Shown: positions 52,433 to 61,624 of the stretch, piece after piece
Numbering within the stretch: the first letter of the stretch is position 1
Layout: every line of letters begins with the position of its first letter
Assembly: GCA_037384425.1 (NCBI GenBank)
Contig: JARROA010000006.1
Coordinates: 55,892-119,891 of the forward strand
Direction of reading: 5' to 3'
DNA length: 64,000 bases
Origin: Thiodiazotropha sp037384425
Lineage (GTDB): Bacteria > Pseudomonadota > Gammaproteobacteria > Chromatiales > Chromatiaceae
Program-made: the position numbers and the translations under genes
Notes under the pieces: model-generated
Database searches by the model: none
What the model was told of the DNA's origin: nothing
What the model saw: the letters and a program-made list of their open reading frames with translations, nothing else

Positions 52433-53809
52433 CTATTTGGATTCTTTGGGTTGTTTGACCGGGCGCTGCCAGCCCTCGACGCTCACCTGTTTCGAGCGGC
52501 TCAGGGTCAGCGTCTCCGCCGGCGTATCTCTGGTGATGGTGGATCCGGCGCCGATGGTGGCACCCTCGCCCACGGTGACGGGCGCGACCAGCTGCGTATC
52601 CGAGCCGATGAAGGCACGGTCGCCAATCACGGTCTGGAATTTGTTGGCCCCATCGTAATTGCAGGTGATAGTACCGGCACCGATATTCACCTCGCTGCCG
52701 ACCGTGGTATCCCCCACGTAACTCAGGTGGTTGATCTTGCTCTTGGTCGCCACCTGACTCTTTTTCAGCTCGACGAAATTGCCGACGTGGACGGCATCCT
52801 CCAGTCGGGTTTCGGGGCGGATCCTGGCAAAGGGGCCAATCCGGCAGTTGGCGCCGATACTGGCGCCTTCGATCACACTGTTGGCGAGGATCTCCGTGTT
52901 CTCGCCGACAGTACAGTTCTTGAGGATCACGTTCGGTCCGATCTTCACGCCATCCGCCAGCACCACTTCGCCCTTGAACAGGGTGTTGAAATCGAGAAAC
53001 ACATCCTTGCCGGTCTTCAGCGACCCCCGGATATCTATCCGCGCAGGATCACTAAGGGTGACACCCGACTGCATCAACTCATTGGCCCTTTGGGATTGGT
53101 AGTAGCGCTCCAGGTAGGCCAGCTGCTTTCTGTCGTTGACCCCCATCACCTCCTCTTCGCAGATGGGATGGACGACCTGGATGTTGATGCCGTCCCTGAC
53201 CGCCATGGCGATGATGTCGGTGAGGTAGTACTCCTTCTGGGCGTTGTTGTTTTCGAGCTGACCGAGCCAGGATTCCAGGCGCTCCCGATTCACCGCCATG
53301 ATGCCGGTGTTGATCTCGCTGATCTCGAGTTCCCGTTCGCTGGCGTCCTTCTGCTCGACGATACGGACCACACGGTCATCCCGGTCGCGCACGATGCGCC
53401 CGTAGCCCGAGGGATCGGGAAGATCGACCGTGAGCAGGGCGAGTTTGGTGGTGTGCAGTGCGGCCAACAGGCTGACCAGGGTCGAACCGCTGATCAGCGG
53501 TACATCGCCATAGAGAATCAGCACCTGATCGACCCGGTGAAGGAAGGGTATCGCCTGCATCACCGCATGGCCGGTACCGAGACGCTCCTGCTGTTCGACC
53601 CAATCCAGATCGGGGGCATCGAGCTCCTGAAGCACCTGTTCGCCGCCATGTCCGTAGACAATGGAGATTTCGTCCGGCGTAATGGAGCGGGCCGTCTCTA
53701 TGACATGCCGAAGCAGCTGTTTGCCGGCCAAACGGTGCAGCACTTTAGGCTGCCTGGACTGCATGCGCGTGCCTTCGCCCGCCGCCAAAATAAGTACCCC
53801 AAGACGCAT
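52433..53809 (-). CDS. glmU: Bifunctional UDP-GlcNAc pyrophosphorylase/glucosamine-1-P acetyltransferase
   Basis: 458 residues from the ATG at 53809, with GGGGAG 5 nt upstream; a TTG three bases earlier opens the frame. Uridylyltransferase motif LILAAGEGTRMQSRQPKVLHRLAG at the N-terminus; the C-terminal half is a left-handed beta-helix with hexapeptide repeats (GEVVLADGVKIGPNVILKNC, IGANCRIGPFARIRPET, GAGTITCNYDGANKFQT). Provides UDP-GlcNAc. In operon with glmS. Confidence 0.97.
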   Translation of the reverse strand: MRLGVLILAAGEGTRMQSRQPKVLHRLAGKQLLRHVIETARSITPDEISIVYGHGGEQVLQELDAPDLDWVEQQERLGTGHAVMQAIPFLHRVDQVLILYGDVPLISGSTLVSLLAALHTTKLALLTVDLPDPSGYGRIVRDRDDRVVRIVEQKDASERELEISEINTGIMAVNRERLESWLGQLENNNAQKEYYLTDIIAMAVRDGINIQVVHPICEEEVMGVNDRKQLAYLERYYQSQRANELMQSGVTLSDPARIDIRGSLKTGKDVFLDFNTLFKGEVVLADGVKIGPNVILKNCTVGENTEILANSVIEGASIGANCRIGPFARIRPETRLEDAVHVGNFVELKKSQVATKSKINHLSYVGDTTVGSEVNIGAGTITCNYDGANKFQTVIGDRAFIGSDTQLVAPVTVGEGATIGAGSTITRDTPAETLTLSRSKQVSVEGWQRPVKQPKESK

Positions 53810-54013
53810 CAAGACTCCCCTATGAACACTGCCATACCCTCTACGGGCAGATGAGCCATTATTTCAGAAATCTCGGCAAGGCCAAAGACGCCCGATGGAG
53901 GATAGCCATTTAAATGAGATGTAAATGTGCTGTTGGCGAACTCTTTTCGCCAGACTGCTGTGAAATGAATCCCGGTCTGATCCCTTTACAGACCAAAAGC
54001 CGGCTTGGGCGAA

Positions 54014-54502
54014 TCAGTTCAGGGTGGTGGACTGCCCCTGGGCACCGAGTGTCATGGCATCCTCCTGGGTTGCATCGCGCACCTCGAGGATTTTCACATT
54101 GACCTTCAGCGTCTTGCCGGCCAACGGATGGTTGCCGTCCACAGTCAGCTTGCCATTTTCGATCTTGGTGACGAAAAAGCTCTTTACCTCGCCCGCCTCG
54201 TTCTGCATCTGCACCTCGGCGCCCAGTTGGCGAAACTGGGGCGGCACGTTTTCGAGATCGTCAGTGAAGGTGAGGTCGGGATCGTGGTCACCGAACCCCT
54301 GCTCGGGTGGCACGGTGATACTCACCTCGTCCCCCGGTCCCTTGCCGGCGACGGCGCGGTCCATGCCGCCAATCAGTTCAGTCTCACCGCCGTGGATATA
54401 GTTTACGGGAAGATCGCTCTGTTCCAGCACGTTACCCTCCAGATCGCTGATGGAGTAGGTGAGCGTGACAAACTTGCCGGTCTTGATGATTTCTTTCGAC
54501 AT
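54014..54502 (-). CDS. FKBP-type peptidyl-prolyl isomerase, SlyD-like
   Basis: 162 residues, cytoplasmic. The FKBP core (YSISDLEGNVLEQSD, GGMDRAVAGKGPGDEVSITVPPEQGFGDHDP) carries the insert-in-flap chaperone domain (VPPQFRQLGAEVQMQNEAGEV), as in SlyD. The His-rich metal-binding tail of E. coli SlyD is absent; the C-terminus is MTLGAQGQSTTLN. It lies between the atp operon terminator and glmU on the same strand. Confidence 0.93.
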   Translation of the reverse strand: MSKEIIKTGKFVTLTYSISDLEGNVLEQSDLPVNYIHGGETELIGGMDRAVAGKGPGDEVSITVPPEQGFGDHDPDLTFTDDLENVPPQFRQLGAEVQMQNEAGEVKSFFVTKIENGKLTVDGNHPLAGKTLKVNVKILEVRDATQEDAMTLGAQGQSTTLN

Positions 54503-54517
54503 GATGATCTAAGCGTA

Positions 54518-54546
54518 TCAGGGCCCGTAAGAAAGACGGGCCCTGA
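54518..54546 (-). terminator. Hairpin at the end of the atp operon
   Basis: TCAGGGCCCGT (54518-54528) pairs with ACGGGCCCTGA (54536-54546): a perfect 11-bp stem with a 7-nt loop, 14 bp after the atpC stop and 15 bp before the FKBP start. No U-tract, so read-through into the FKBP gene is possible. Confidence 0.7.
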
Positions 54547-54560
54547 TGGAGTGGAGGGGG

Positions 54561-54989
54561 TTAACCGCGTTTGCCCTTGCGGATACGTTCGATGGCACGC
54601 AGCTGAGCGGCGGCTTCCGCCAGTTCCGCCTGAGCCTTGGCGTAATCCATCTCGGAGGCGCGGTTCGCCATGGCGTCCTCGGCGCGGCGTTTGGCCTCCT
54701 GGGCTGCCGCCTCGTCGAGATCCGTCGCACGCACGGCGGTGTCGGCGAGCACGGTCACAATATGAGGCTGGACCTCGAGGATGCCGCCGGAGACGTAGAA
54801 ATGCTGCATCTCCTTACCGTCGCCGGTATCGACGCGCACCTCGCCCGGCTTCAGCTGGGTCACCAGCGGGGTGTGGCGGGGGGCGATACCTACCTCGCCC
54901 ATCACCGCCGGGGCGTAGACCATCTCAGCGAGGCCGCTGAAGATCTCGCCTTCCGCGCTGACGATGTCCACATGGATAGTCATGGCCAT
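54561..54989 (-). CDS. atpC: ATP synthase epsilon subunit
   Basis: 142 residues. F1 central-stalk subunit: beta-sandwich N-terminal domain (IHVDIVSAEGEIFSGLAEMVYAPAVMGEVGIAPRHTPLVTQLKPG) and helical C-terminal domain (QAELAEAAAQLRAIERIRKGKRG), which inhibits ATP hydrolysis. GGGAG precedes the ATG at 54989; an in-frame ATG two codons later also exists. Last gene of the atpIBEFHAGDC operon. Confidence 0.97.
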   Translation of the reverse strand: MAMTIHVDIVSAEGEIFSGLAEMVYAPAVMGEVGIAPRHTPLVTQLKPGEVRVDTGDGKEMQHFYVSGGILEVQPHIVTVLADTAVRATDLDEAAAQEAKRRAEDAMANRASEMDYAKAQAELAEAAAQLRAIERIRKGKRG

Positions 54990-55006
54990 GAGTATACTCC
55001 CGATTA

Positions 55007-56383
55007 TCAGCCCTTGCCGCCACGTTCGACGGCCTCTTCGATGCCACCGACCATGTAGAAGGCCTGTTCGGGCAGGTGGTCGTACTCACCCTCGACGATC
55101 GCCTTGAAGCTGGCGATGGTGTCCTTCAGGGAGACATACTTGCCGGGCGTACCGGTGAAGACCTCGGCTACGAAGAAGGGTTGGGAGAGGAAGCGCTGGA
55201 TCTTACGTGCGCGTTGCACCACCAGTTTGTCCTCTTCCGAGAGCTCGTCCATACCGAGGATGGCGATGATATCCTTCAGCTCCTTGTAGCGCTGCAGTGT
55301 ACCCTGCACCGCGCGGGCCACACCGTAATGCTCGGCGCCGACCACGTTGGGATCGAGGATACGCGAGGTGGAGTCGAGCGGATCCACCGCCGGATAGATA
55401 CCCAGCTCGGCGATCTGACGCGACAGCACCAGGGTCGCGTCCAAGTGAGCGAAGGTGGTGGCGGGGGAGGGGTCGGTCAAATCGTCCGCCGGCACGTAAA
55501 CGGCCTGGAAGGAGGTGATGGAACCGGTCTTGGTGGAGGTGATGCGCTCCTGCAGGGCACCCATCTCCTCGGCCAGGGTCGGCTGGTAACCCACCGCGGA
55601 GGGCATACGACCCAGCAGCGCGGAGACCTCGGTTCCGGCCAGGGTGTAACGGTAGATGTTGTCGACGAACATCAACACGTCGCGGCCCTCGTCGCGGAAG
55701 TTCTCGGCGATGGTCAGGCCGGTCAGGGCCACGCGCAGACGGTTGCCCGGGGGCTCGTTCATCTGACCGTACACAAGGGCCACCTTGTCGAGAACGCCAC
55801 CTTCCTGCATCTCGTGGTAGAAGTCGTTACCCTCACGGGTACGCTCGCCGACGCCGGCGAATACGGAGAAACCGGAGTGCTCGACCGCGATGTTACGGAT
55901 CAGCTCCATCAGGGTCACGGTCTTGCCGACGCCGGCGCCGCCGAAGAGGCCGATCTTGCCACCCTTGGCGATGGGCATGATGAGGTCGATGACCTTGATG
56001 CCGGTCTCGAGAATCTCGGTGGCGGTAGCCTGTTCTTCCAGGGTCGGCGGCTGGCGGTGGATCGGCATAAGCTTGTCGGTCTTCACCTCGCCGGCCTCGT
56101 CGACCGGATTGCCCAGCACGTCCATGATGCGCCCCAGGGTACCCTGACCCACCGGCACGCTGATCGGGGCACCGGTGGCCTCGACCTCGACGCCGCGCTT
56201 CAGACCGTCGGTGGAACCCATGGCGATGGATCGCACCACGCCGTCACCCAACTGCTGCTGGACTTCCAGGGTAAGACCGGTTTCGTTGATCTTGAGTGCC
56301 TCGTAGACCTTCGGCATCTCGCCGCGGGGGAACTCGACGTCCACCACAGCACCGATGATTTCAACCACTTTGCCCGAACTCAT
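55007..56383 (-). CDS. atpD: ATP synthase beta subunit
   Basis: 458 residues from the ATG at 56383 (MSSGKVVEIIGAVVDVEFP), with AGAGGA just upstream; the frame itself opens at 56404. Catalytic subunit: Walker A GGAGVGKTVTLMELI, Walker B DVLMFVDNIYRYT, catalytic Glu in GVGERTREGND, and the DELSEED-equivalent MDELSEEDKLVV. Standard F-type. Confidence 0.98.
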   Translation of the reverse strand: MSSGKVVEIIGAVVDVEFPRGEMPKVYEALKINETGLTLEVQQQLGDGVVRSIAMGSTDGLKRGVEVEATGAPISVPVGQGTLGRIMDVLGNPVDEAGEVKTDKLMPIHRQPPTLEEQATATEILETGIKVIDLIMPIAKGGKIGLFGGAGVGKTVTLMELIRNIAVEHSGFSVFAGVGERTREGNDFYHEMQEGGVLDKVALVYGQMNEPPGNRLRVALTGLTIAENFRDEGRDVLMFVDNIYRYTLAGTEVSALLGRMPSAVGYQPTLAEEMGALQERITSTKTGSITSFQAVYVPADDLTDPSPATTFAHLDATLVLSRQIAELGIYPAVDPLDSTSRILDPNVVGAEHYGVARAVQGTLQRYKELKDIIAILGMDELSEEDKLVVQRARKIQRFLSQPFFVAEVFTGTPGKYVSLKDTIASFKAIVEGEYDHLPEQAFYMVGGIEEAVERGGKG

Positions 56384-56455
56384 TTCTGGTTCCTCTTGCC
56401 GCACCTGGCGACTCTCAAATGTTTAAAACTCAAATTCTGTTGGCCGTCACGCGCA

Positions 56456-57316
56456 TCAGACGGCGGCGGCGCCGCTCACGATCTCCGAGATCTCCTGGGT
56501 GATCGCGGCCTGGCGCGCCTTGTTGTAGATCAGCTGCAGCTCGTCGATCAGGCTGCCGGCGTTGTCGGAAGCCGCCTTCATCGCGACCATTCGTGCCGAC
56601 TGCTCGCAGGCGCCGTTCTCGACCACCGCCTGGTAGACCAGGGACTCCACGTAGCGACCCAGCAGGTTGTCCAGCACCTCTTTGGAATCAGGCTCGTAGA
56701 TATAGTCCCAGTGGTGCTTCAACTCCTCCTCCATGGTTGAGGGTATGGGCACCAGCTGCTCGATGGTCGGACTCTGCGTCATGGTGTTGACGAAGTCGTT
56801 GTAGGCGATATAGATACGGTCGATCTTGCCCTCGGTGAAGGCGTCCAGCATCACCTTGACGGTACCGATCAGGTCCTCGATATGAGGCGTATCGCCCAGG
56901 TGCGTGGCCTGGCTGATGACGTTGCCGCCGAAGCGGCTGAAGAAACCCAACGCCTTGTTGCCGATGGTGCAGAAGTCGATCTCCACGCCATCGTCCCGGA
57001 ACTGCTTCATCTCGCGGAACAACTTGCGGAACAGGTTGTTGTTGAGACCGCCGCAGAGGCCGCGGTCCGAGGAGACGATGATGTAGCCCACACGCTTCAC
57101 TTCGCGTTCGATCATGAAGGTGTGCTTGTATTCCGGATGAGCGTGGAACAGATGACCGATCACGTTGCGCATCTTTTCCGCATAGGGCCGGGTGGCCGCC
57201 ATGCGCTGCTGCGCCTTACGCATCTTGGACGCAGCCACCATCTCCATCGCGCTGGTGATCTTGCGCGTGTTCTTGATGCTGCCGATCTGTGTCCGGATCT
57301 CTTTTGCGCCTGCCAT
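56456..57316 (-). CDS. atpG: ATP synthase gamma subunit
   Basis: 286 residues; forms the rotating shaft. N-terminal coiled coil MAGAKEIRTQIGSIKNTRKITSAMEMVAASKMRKAQ and C-terminal helix GSLIDELQLIYNKARQAAITQEISEIVSGAAAV are the classic conserved ends. SSDRGLCGGLNNNLFRKL lies between. Follows atpA after 33 bp. Confidence 0.98.
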   Translation of the reverse strand: MAGAKEIRTQIGSIKNTRKITSAMEMVAASKMRKAQQRMAATRPYAEKMRNVIGHLFHAHPEYKHTFMIEREVKRVGYIIVSSDRGLCGGLNNNLFRKLFREMKQFRDDGVEIDFCTIGNKALGFFSRFGGNVISQATHLGDTPHIEDLIGTVKVMLDAFTEGKIDRIYIAYNDFVNTMTQSPTIEQLVPIPSTMEEELKHHWDYIYEPDSKEVLDNLLGRYVESLVYQAVVENGACEQSARMVAMKAASDNAGSLIDELQLIYNKARQAAITQEISEIVSGAAAV

Positions 57317-57349
57317 ATCTCTAACCTTTCGCTAGCTTGCGTGAACGAC

Positions 57350-58891
57350 TTACCAGGTGTGGTTGGCCTTGAAGTCCTTCAGCGCATCATGAAGGGCCTG
57401 CTCGATCTCGGCGTTGTAGTCGCCACTCTCGTTGATCTTGTCCATCAACTCTTTCTGGCTGCTCTTCATATAACCCTGCAGGGCGGCCTCGAAGTCGACA
57501 ACCTTGGTGGTATCCACGTCGTCCAGATAGCCTTCGTTGGCGGCGAACAGGGAGACGGCCATGCCGGCCACCGTCAGCGGCGAGTACTGAGCCTGCTTCA
57601 TCAGCTCGGTGACACGCTCACCGCGCTCCAACTGCTTGCGGGTGGCCTCGTCGAGATCCGAAGCAAACTGGGAGAAAGCGGCCAGCTCACGGTACTGGGC
57701 CAGGGCCAGTCGCACGCCGCCGCCCAGTTTCTTGATGATCTTGGTCTGCGCGGCGCCGCCCACACGGGAGACCGAGAGGCCGGCGTTGATGGCGGGACGG
57801 ATACCGGCATTGAACAGATCCGCCTCGAGGAAGATCTGGCCGTCGGTGATGGAGATCACGTTGGTCGGTACGAAGGCCGACACGTCACCTGCCTGGGTCT
57901 CGATGATCGGCAGCGCGGTCAGCGAGCCGGTCTGACCCTTTACCTTGCCGCCGGTCTTCTTCTCAACATAGTCGGCGTTGACGCGCGCGGCGCGTTCCAG
58001 CAGCCGGGAGTGCAGGTAGAAGACGTCACCGGGATAGGCCTCACGGCCCGGCGGACGACGCAGCAGCAGGGAGACCTGGCGATAGGCCCAGGCCTGCTTG
58101 GTCAGGTCGTCGTAGATGATCAGCGCGTCTTCGCCCTTGTCGCGGAAGTACTCGCCCATGGTGCAACCGGAGTAAGGGGCAATGAACTGCATGGCGGCGG
58201 AGAAGGCGGCCGGGGCGGCGACGATGATGGTGTGATCCATGGCATCGTGCTCTTCCAGCTTACGCACCACCTGCGCGATAGTGGAGTTCTTCTGGCCGAC
58301 GGCGACGTAAATACACTTAACGCCGGTGCCCTTCTGGTTGATGATGGTGTCGATGGCGATGGCCGACTTACCGGTCTGGCGGTCGCCGATGATCAGCTCA
58401 CGCTGGCCGCGGCCGATCGGCACCATGGCGTCGATCGACTTGAGACCGGTCTGCACCGGCTGATCGACCGATTTACGCTCGATGACGCCGGGGGCCACCT
58501 TCTCGATCTCTGAGGTCTGCTCGTAGCTGATGTCGCCCTTGCCGTCCATCGGGTTACCGAGGGAGTCGACCACGCGACCCAGCAGGCCTTCGCCCACCGG
58601 CACCTCGAGCACGCGGCCGGTACATTTGACCGAATCGCCTTCGCTGAGGTGTTTGTAGTCACCCAGGATAACCGCACCCACGGAGTCGCGCTCCAGGTTG
58701 AGGGCCAAGCCGAAGGTATTGCCCGGAAACTCCAGCATCTCGTAGGACATGGCGTCCTCGAGGCCGTGGATGCGGGCGATACCGTCGGTCAGGCTGATGA
58801 TGGTGCCTTCGTTGCGGGCTTCGGTCTTAAGATCGAACTTCTCGATCTTGCTTTTGATCAGTTCGCTGATCTCGGATGGATTGAGTTGCAT
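57350..58891 (-). CDS. atpA: ATP synthase alpha subunit
   Basis: 513 residues. Starts MQLNPSEISELIKSKIEKFD; Walker A is GDRQTGKSAIAIDTIINQ; further family motifs are ALIIYDDLTKQAWAYRQVSLLLRRPPGREAYPGDVFYLHSRLLERAA and INAGLSVSRVGGAAQTK. Non-catalytic nucleotide-binding partner of beta in the F1 hexamer. 13 bp after atpH. Confidence 0.98.
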   Translation of the reverse strand: MQLNPSEISELIKSKIEKFDLKTEARNEGTIISLTDGIARIHGLEDAMSYEMLEFPGNTFGLALNLERDSVGAVILGDYKHLSEGDSVKCTGRVLEVPVGEGLLGRVVDSLGNPMDGKGDISYEQTSEIEKVAPGVIERKSVDQPVQTGLKSIDAMVPIGRGQRELIIGDRQTGKSAIAIDTIINQKGTGVKCIYVAVGQKNSTIAQVVRKLEEHDAMDHTIIVAAPAAFSAAMQFIAPYSGCTMGEYFRDKGEDALIIYDDLTKQAWAYRQVSLLLRRPPGREAYPGDVFYLHSRLLERAARVNADYVEKKTGGKVKGQTGSLTALPIIETQAGDVSAFVPTNVISITDGQIFLEADLFNAGIRPAINAGLSVSRVGGAAQTKIIKKLGGGVRLALAQYRELAAFSQFASDLDEATRKQLERGERVTELMKQAQYSPLTVAGMAVSLFAANEGYLDDVDTTKVVDFEAALQGYMKSSQKELMDKINESGDYNAEIEQALHDALKDFKANHTW

Positions 58892-58904
58892 GATGGCTTC
58901 TCGC

Positions 58905-59444
58905 TTAGATTCCCAATTCGTTCGCCAGTTGCTGCAGTTTTCCGCGGACGGAGCCGTCGATCACCAGGTCACCCGCGCGGATGTGAACGCCACCGATCAG
59001 GGTGGTGTCCTTTTCGCTGCTGATAGTGACATCGCGACCCAACTTCGCCTTCAGGGCTTCGGCAATGGTCTTTTCCTGCTCAGGCTTGAGCGCAAAGGCG
59101 GAGGTCACGTGCACACTGAGGATGCGCTGCTTCTCGGCCTTGAGTTCCTCGAACAGGCTTTTGATCTCAGGCACCAGGGCCAGGCGGCCGTTCTGCACCA
59201 GCAGCCGGACCAGGTTACCGCCCTCGTCATTGATGTGTTCGCCGCCGATTTCGAGCAGAAGATCGGTCAGCGCCTGACGATCGACCAGCGGATTGCTGAC
59301 GACCGGCGACACCGCCGGATCGGCCACCACCAGCGAGAGAAAACTCAGCATCTCGGACCATTGGTCGAGCTTGCCGCTCTCTTCGGCGCGGGCGAAGACC
59401 GCTTCGGCGTAGGGGCGTGCGATGGTGATTGCATCTGCTGCCAT
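58905..59444 (-). CDS. atpH: ATP synthase delta subunit
   Basis: 179 residues; the peripheral-stalk cap that links F1 to the b subunits. ITIARPYAEAVFARAEESGKLDQWSEML at the N-terminus and TLIGGVHIRAGDLVIDGSVRGKLQQLANEL at the C-terminus are diagnostic of the OSCP/delta family. 9 bp after atpF. Confidence 0.97.
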   Translation of the reverse strand: MAADAITIARPYAEAVFARAEESGKLDQWSEMLSFLSLVVADPAVSPVVSNPLVDRQALTDLLLEIGGEHINDEGGNLVRLLVQNGRLALVPEIKSLFEELKAEKQRILSVHVTSAFALKPEQEKTIAEALKAKLGRDVTISSEKDTTLIGGVHIRAGDLVIDGSVRGKLQQLANELGI

Positions 59445-59453
59445 GGCGCTACC

Positions 59454-59924
59454 CTAGATCTCTTTGGCCAAGGCTTCGACGATATCCTTGTGCGCGTCGG
59501 CGTTGATCTCCTTGCGCAGGATCTTCTCGGCGCCGGCCAGCGCCAGCTCCCCGACCTTGGTGCGCAGCTGCTCCCGCGCCTTATTGGTCTCCTGCTCGAT
59601 CTCCGTCTGTGCGGCCGTCAGGATGCGCTCGCCTTCAGTGCGTGCGGTCCCTTTGGCCTCGTCGACGATTTCAGCCGCCCGCTTCTGGGCCTGGGCTACG
59701 ATTTCTGCCGCCTGAGACTTGGCGTCGTGCAGCACGTCCTTCGCCCGCTCCTTGGCAAGTTCCTGCTCGTGCTGTCCGCGCTCAGCGGCGGCCAGGCCGT
59801 CTGCGATCTCTTTCTTGCGGGTTTCCAGAGCCCCCATGATCGGGGTCCAGACGTACTTCATCGTGAACCAGACGAAGACCGCAAAGGAGAGCAGCTGACC
59901 TATAAGAGTCAGATTGATGTTCAT
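59454..59924 (-). CDS. atpF: ATP synthase subunit b
   Basis: 156 residues, peripheral stalk. One N-terminal membrane helix (INLTLIGQLLSFAVFVWFTMKYVWTPI) followed by a long charged coiled coil (ADGLAAAERGQHEQELAKERAKDVLHDAKSQ). Single b-type gene, so the stalk is a b homodimer. Lies between atpE and atpH. Confidence 0.97.
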   Translation of the reverse strand: MNINLTLIGQLLSFAVFVWFTMKYVWTPIMGALETRKKEIADGLAAAERGQHEQELAKERAKDVLHDAKSQAAEIVAQAQKRAAEIVDEAKGTARTEGERILTAAQTEIEQETNKAREQLRTKVGELALAGAEKILRKEINADAHKDIVEALAKEI

Positions 59925-59979
59925 CCCGGAATTACCTCTCGTTGGACGAGATGATAGTCGGTTCGCTCAAGGGCCCGGA

Positions 59980-60219
59980 TCAGGCGGCGACAGCGAACAG
60001 TACGTACATGGCCAGACCCACAGCGATCATGGGCACGGCGTCGACCAGACCCATGACGATGAAGAACTGGGTACGCAGCATGGGAATGAGTTCAGGCTGA
60101 CGAGCAGCGCCCTCCAGGAAGCGTCCGCCTAGAACGCCGATGCCTACCGCGGCGCCCAGGGCACCCAGGCCCATCATCAGCGCGCCGGCGATGTAAAGCA
60201 GTGCTTGTGCCATTTCCAT
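59980..60219 (-). CDS. atpE: ATP synthase subunit c
   Basis: 79 residues, two membrane helices forming the rotor ring. ALLYIAGALMMGLGALGAAVGIGVLGGRFLEGAARQPELIPMLRTQFFIVMGLVDAVPMI: the polar loop RQPE is present, and the ion-binding carboxylate is the Asp in GLVDAVPMI. No Na+-type Q..ES signature is seen, so proton coupling is likely. ATG at 60219 or the in-frame ATG two codons on; GGGAG upstream. Confidence 0.97.
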   Translation of the reverse strand: MEMAQALLYIAGALMMGLGALGAAVGIGVLGGRFLEGAARQPELIPMLRTQFFIVMGLVDAVPMIAVGLAMYVLFAVAA

Positions 60220-60264
60220 TATTGGTCTCCCGTTTAATGAACTAGATAGTGAAGAAAAGAAAAA

Positions 60265-61125
60265 TCAGTGTTCGTGATGCGCCATATCCAGATAGACGAT
60301 GGTCAGGGTCATGAAGATGAACGCCTGCAGCGTGATGATCAGGATATGAAAGATGGCCCAGCCCAGTTGCAGCACACCACCAAACAGACCGAGCACAATG
60401 CCCGCGTTGTACATGATGGCGATGAGGATGAAGATCATCTCGCCGGCATACATGTTGCCGAACAGTCGCAGTGACAGCGAGACGGGCTTGGCGATAAGGC
60501 TGACGAATTCGAGAATGAAGTTGATCGGGATGAAGACCGCATTCACGACGGGGTTCTTGGAAGAGAAGGGCTGCAACGTCAGTTCGCCGACAAAGCCCCC
60601 GATGCCCTTGATCTTAAGACTGTAGAAGAGCATCAGAATGAAGACGCCGATAGCCATGCCGAAAGTGGCGTTGGGATCGGTGGAGGGCACCACTTTCATG
60701 AAGTGGATGCCGAGCATGCCGGTGATCCAGGGAATGACGTCGACCGGCACCAGGTCCATCAGATTCTGCAGGAAAATCCAGACGAAGATGGTCATGGCCA
60801 GGGGCGCGACCAGATCGTTACGGGCGGAGAAGGAGCCGCGCACACTGTCGTCGATGAAATCGACAACCCACTCGACGAAGTTCTGCAGCCCGTTGGGCAC
60901 ACCCGAAGTGGCGCTCTTGGCGACCTTGGTGAAGTAGTAGAGGAACAGGACCCCGAGACCAATGGACCAGAACATGGTATCGACATTGATCGCCCAGAAA
61001 CCCATCTCCTTGGCTTCTTCGATGTTATGGGCAAAGCCCCAACCGTGCTCCGGATGCTGCCCGAAAGTCAGGTTGGTCAAGTGATGCTTGATGTACTCGC
61101 CCGAGGTCAGTGTGTCGCCGGCCAT
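60265..61125 (-). CDS. atpB: ATP synthase subunit a
   Basis: 286 residues, polytopic proton-channel subunit. LMDLVPVDVIPWITGMLGIHF and the essential Arg in SLSLRLFGNMYAGEMIF identify it; the C-terminus LQAFIFMTLTIVYLDMAHHEH is typical. Forms the stator half-channels with the c ring. Confidence 0.97.
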   Translation of the reverse strand: MAGDTLTSGEYIKHHLTNLTFGQHPEHGWGFAHNIEEAKEMGFWAINVDTMFWSIGLGVLFLYYFTKVAKSATSGVPNGLQNFVEWVVDFIDDSVRGSFSARNDLVAPLAMTIFVWIFLQNLMDLVPVDVIPWITGMLGIHFMKVVPSTDPNATFGMAIGVFILMLFYSLKIKGIGGFVGELTLQPFSSKNPVVNAVFIPINFILEFVSLIAKPVSLSLRLFGNMYAGEMIFILIAIMYNAGIVLGLFGGVLQLGWAIFHILIITLQAFIFMTLTIVYLDMAHHEH

Positions 61126-61137
61126 GTTCTCTGCAAC

Positions 61138-61518
61138 CTATACGTGCTCTCTGTCGTGAATCAGGGTCACTACCAGCGGGACCACCACCTGCACGATCAG
61201 GTAGCCTCCCATCAGTGCGCCCATACTTAACGGAGTGATGAAGCGTATTGCAACCACAAACATCAATCCGGTGAGTAAAAGCTTCTGGATTTCAGCGCCG
61301 AGCATGCGTCTGGCGATCTGCTCCGGTTGCTGCGCGCGGTAACGCACAAACACACGTAGAGCGAAAAAGCCATTGGCCAGTGCGGCGATCATGCCTCCCA
61401 CGGCGCCGGACCAGGCGTGCGATTTACCGAACAGCAAAAGCAGCAAACCCAACCCCAGCGCGGCCCCAAATTGGACTGCGACGATAGTGTGAATTTGGCT
61501 GTTTCCGGTAAGCTGCAT
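61138..61518 (-). CDS. atpI: ATP synthase subunit I
   Basis: 126 residues with four predicted membrane helices (VAVQFGAALGLGLLLLLFG, AVGGMIAALANGFFALRVFV, LLLTGLMFVVAIRF, GALMGGYLIVQVVVPLVVTL). Assembly factor for the c ring, first gene of the operon, 12 bp before atpB. The upstream 100 bp is AT-rich (61560-61620) and likely carries the operon promoter. Confidence 0.93.
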   Translation of the reverse strand: MQLTGNSQIHTIVAVQFGAALGLGLLLLLFGKSHAWSGAVGGMIAALANGFFALRVFVRYRAQQPEQIARRMLGAEIQKLLLTGLMFVVAIRFITPLSMGALMGGYLIVQVVVPLVVTLIHDREHV

Positions 61519-61624
61519 CCCGGTTTCCCGGTACCCCGTTTGAGCCTTACCAGCAAGGTCGGGGGAGTATAAGGTTTCTGATATATAAGGTCAAAGGATA
61601 GGTGATAAAAATTTTTTAATATAC

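Noticed and set aside
55076..58513. Two frames of over 540 codons on the plus strand
   Set aside because: Antisense to atpD, atpG and atpA, which are certain; no motifs.
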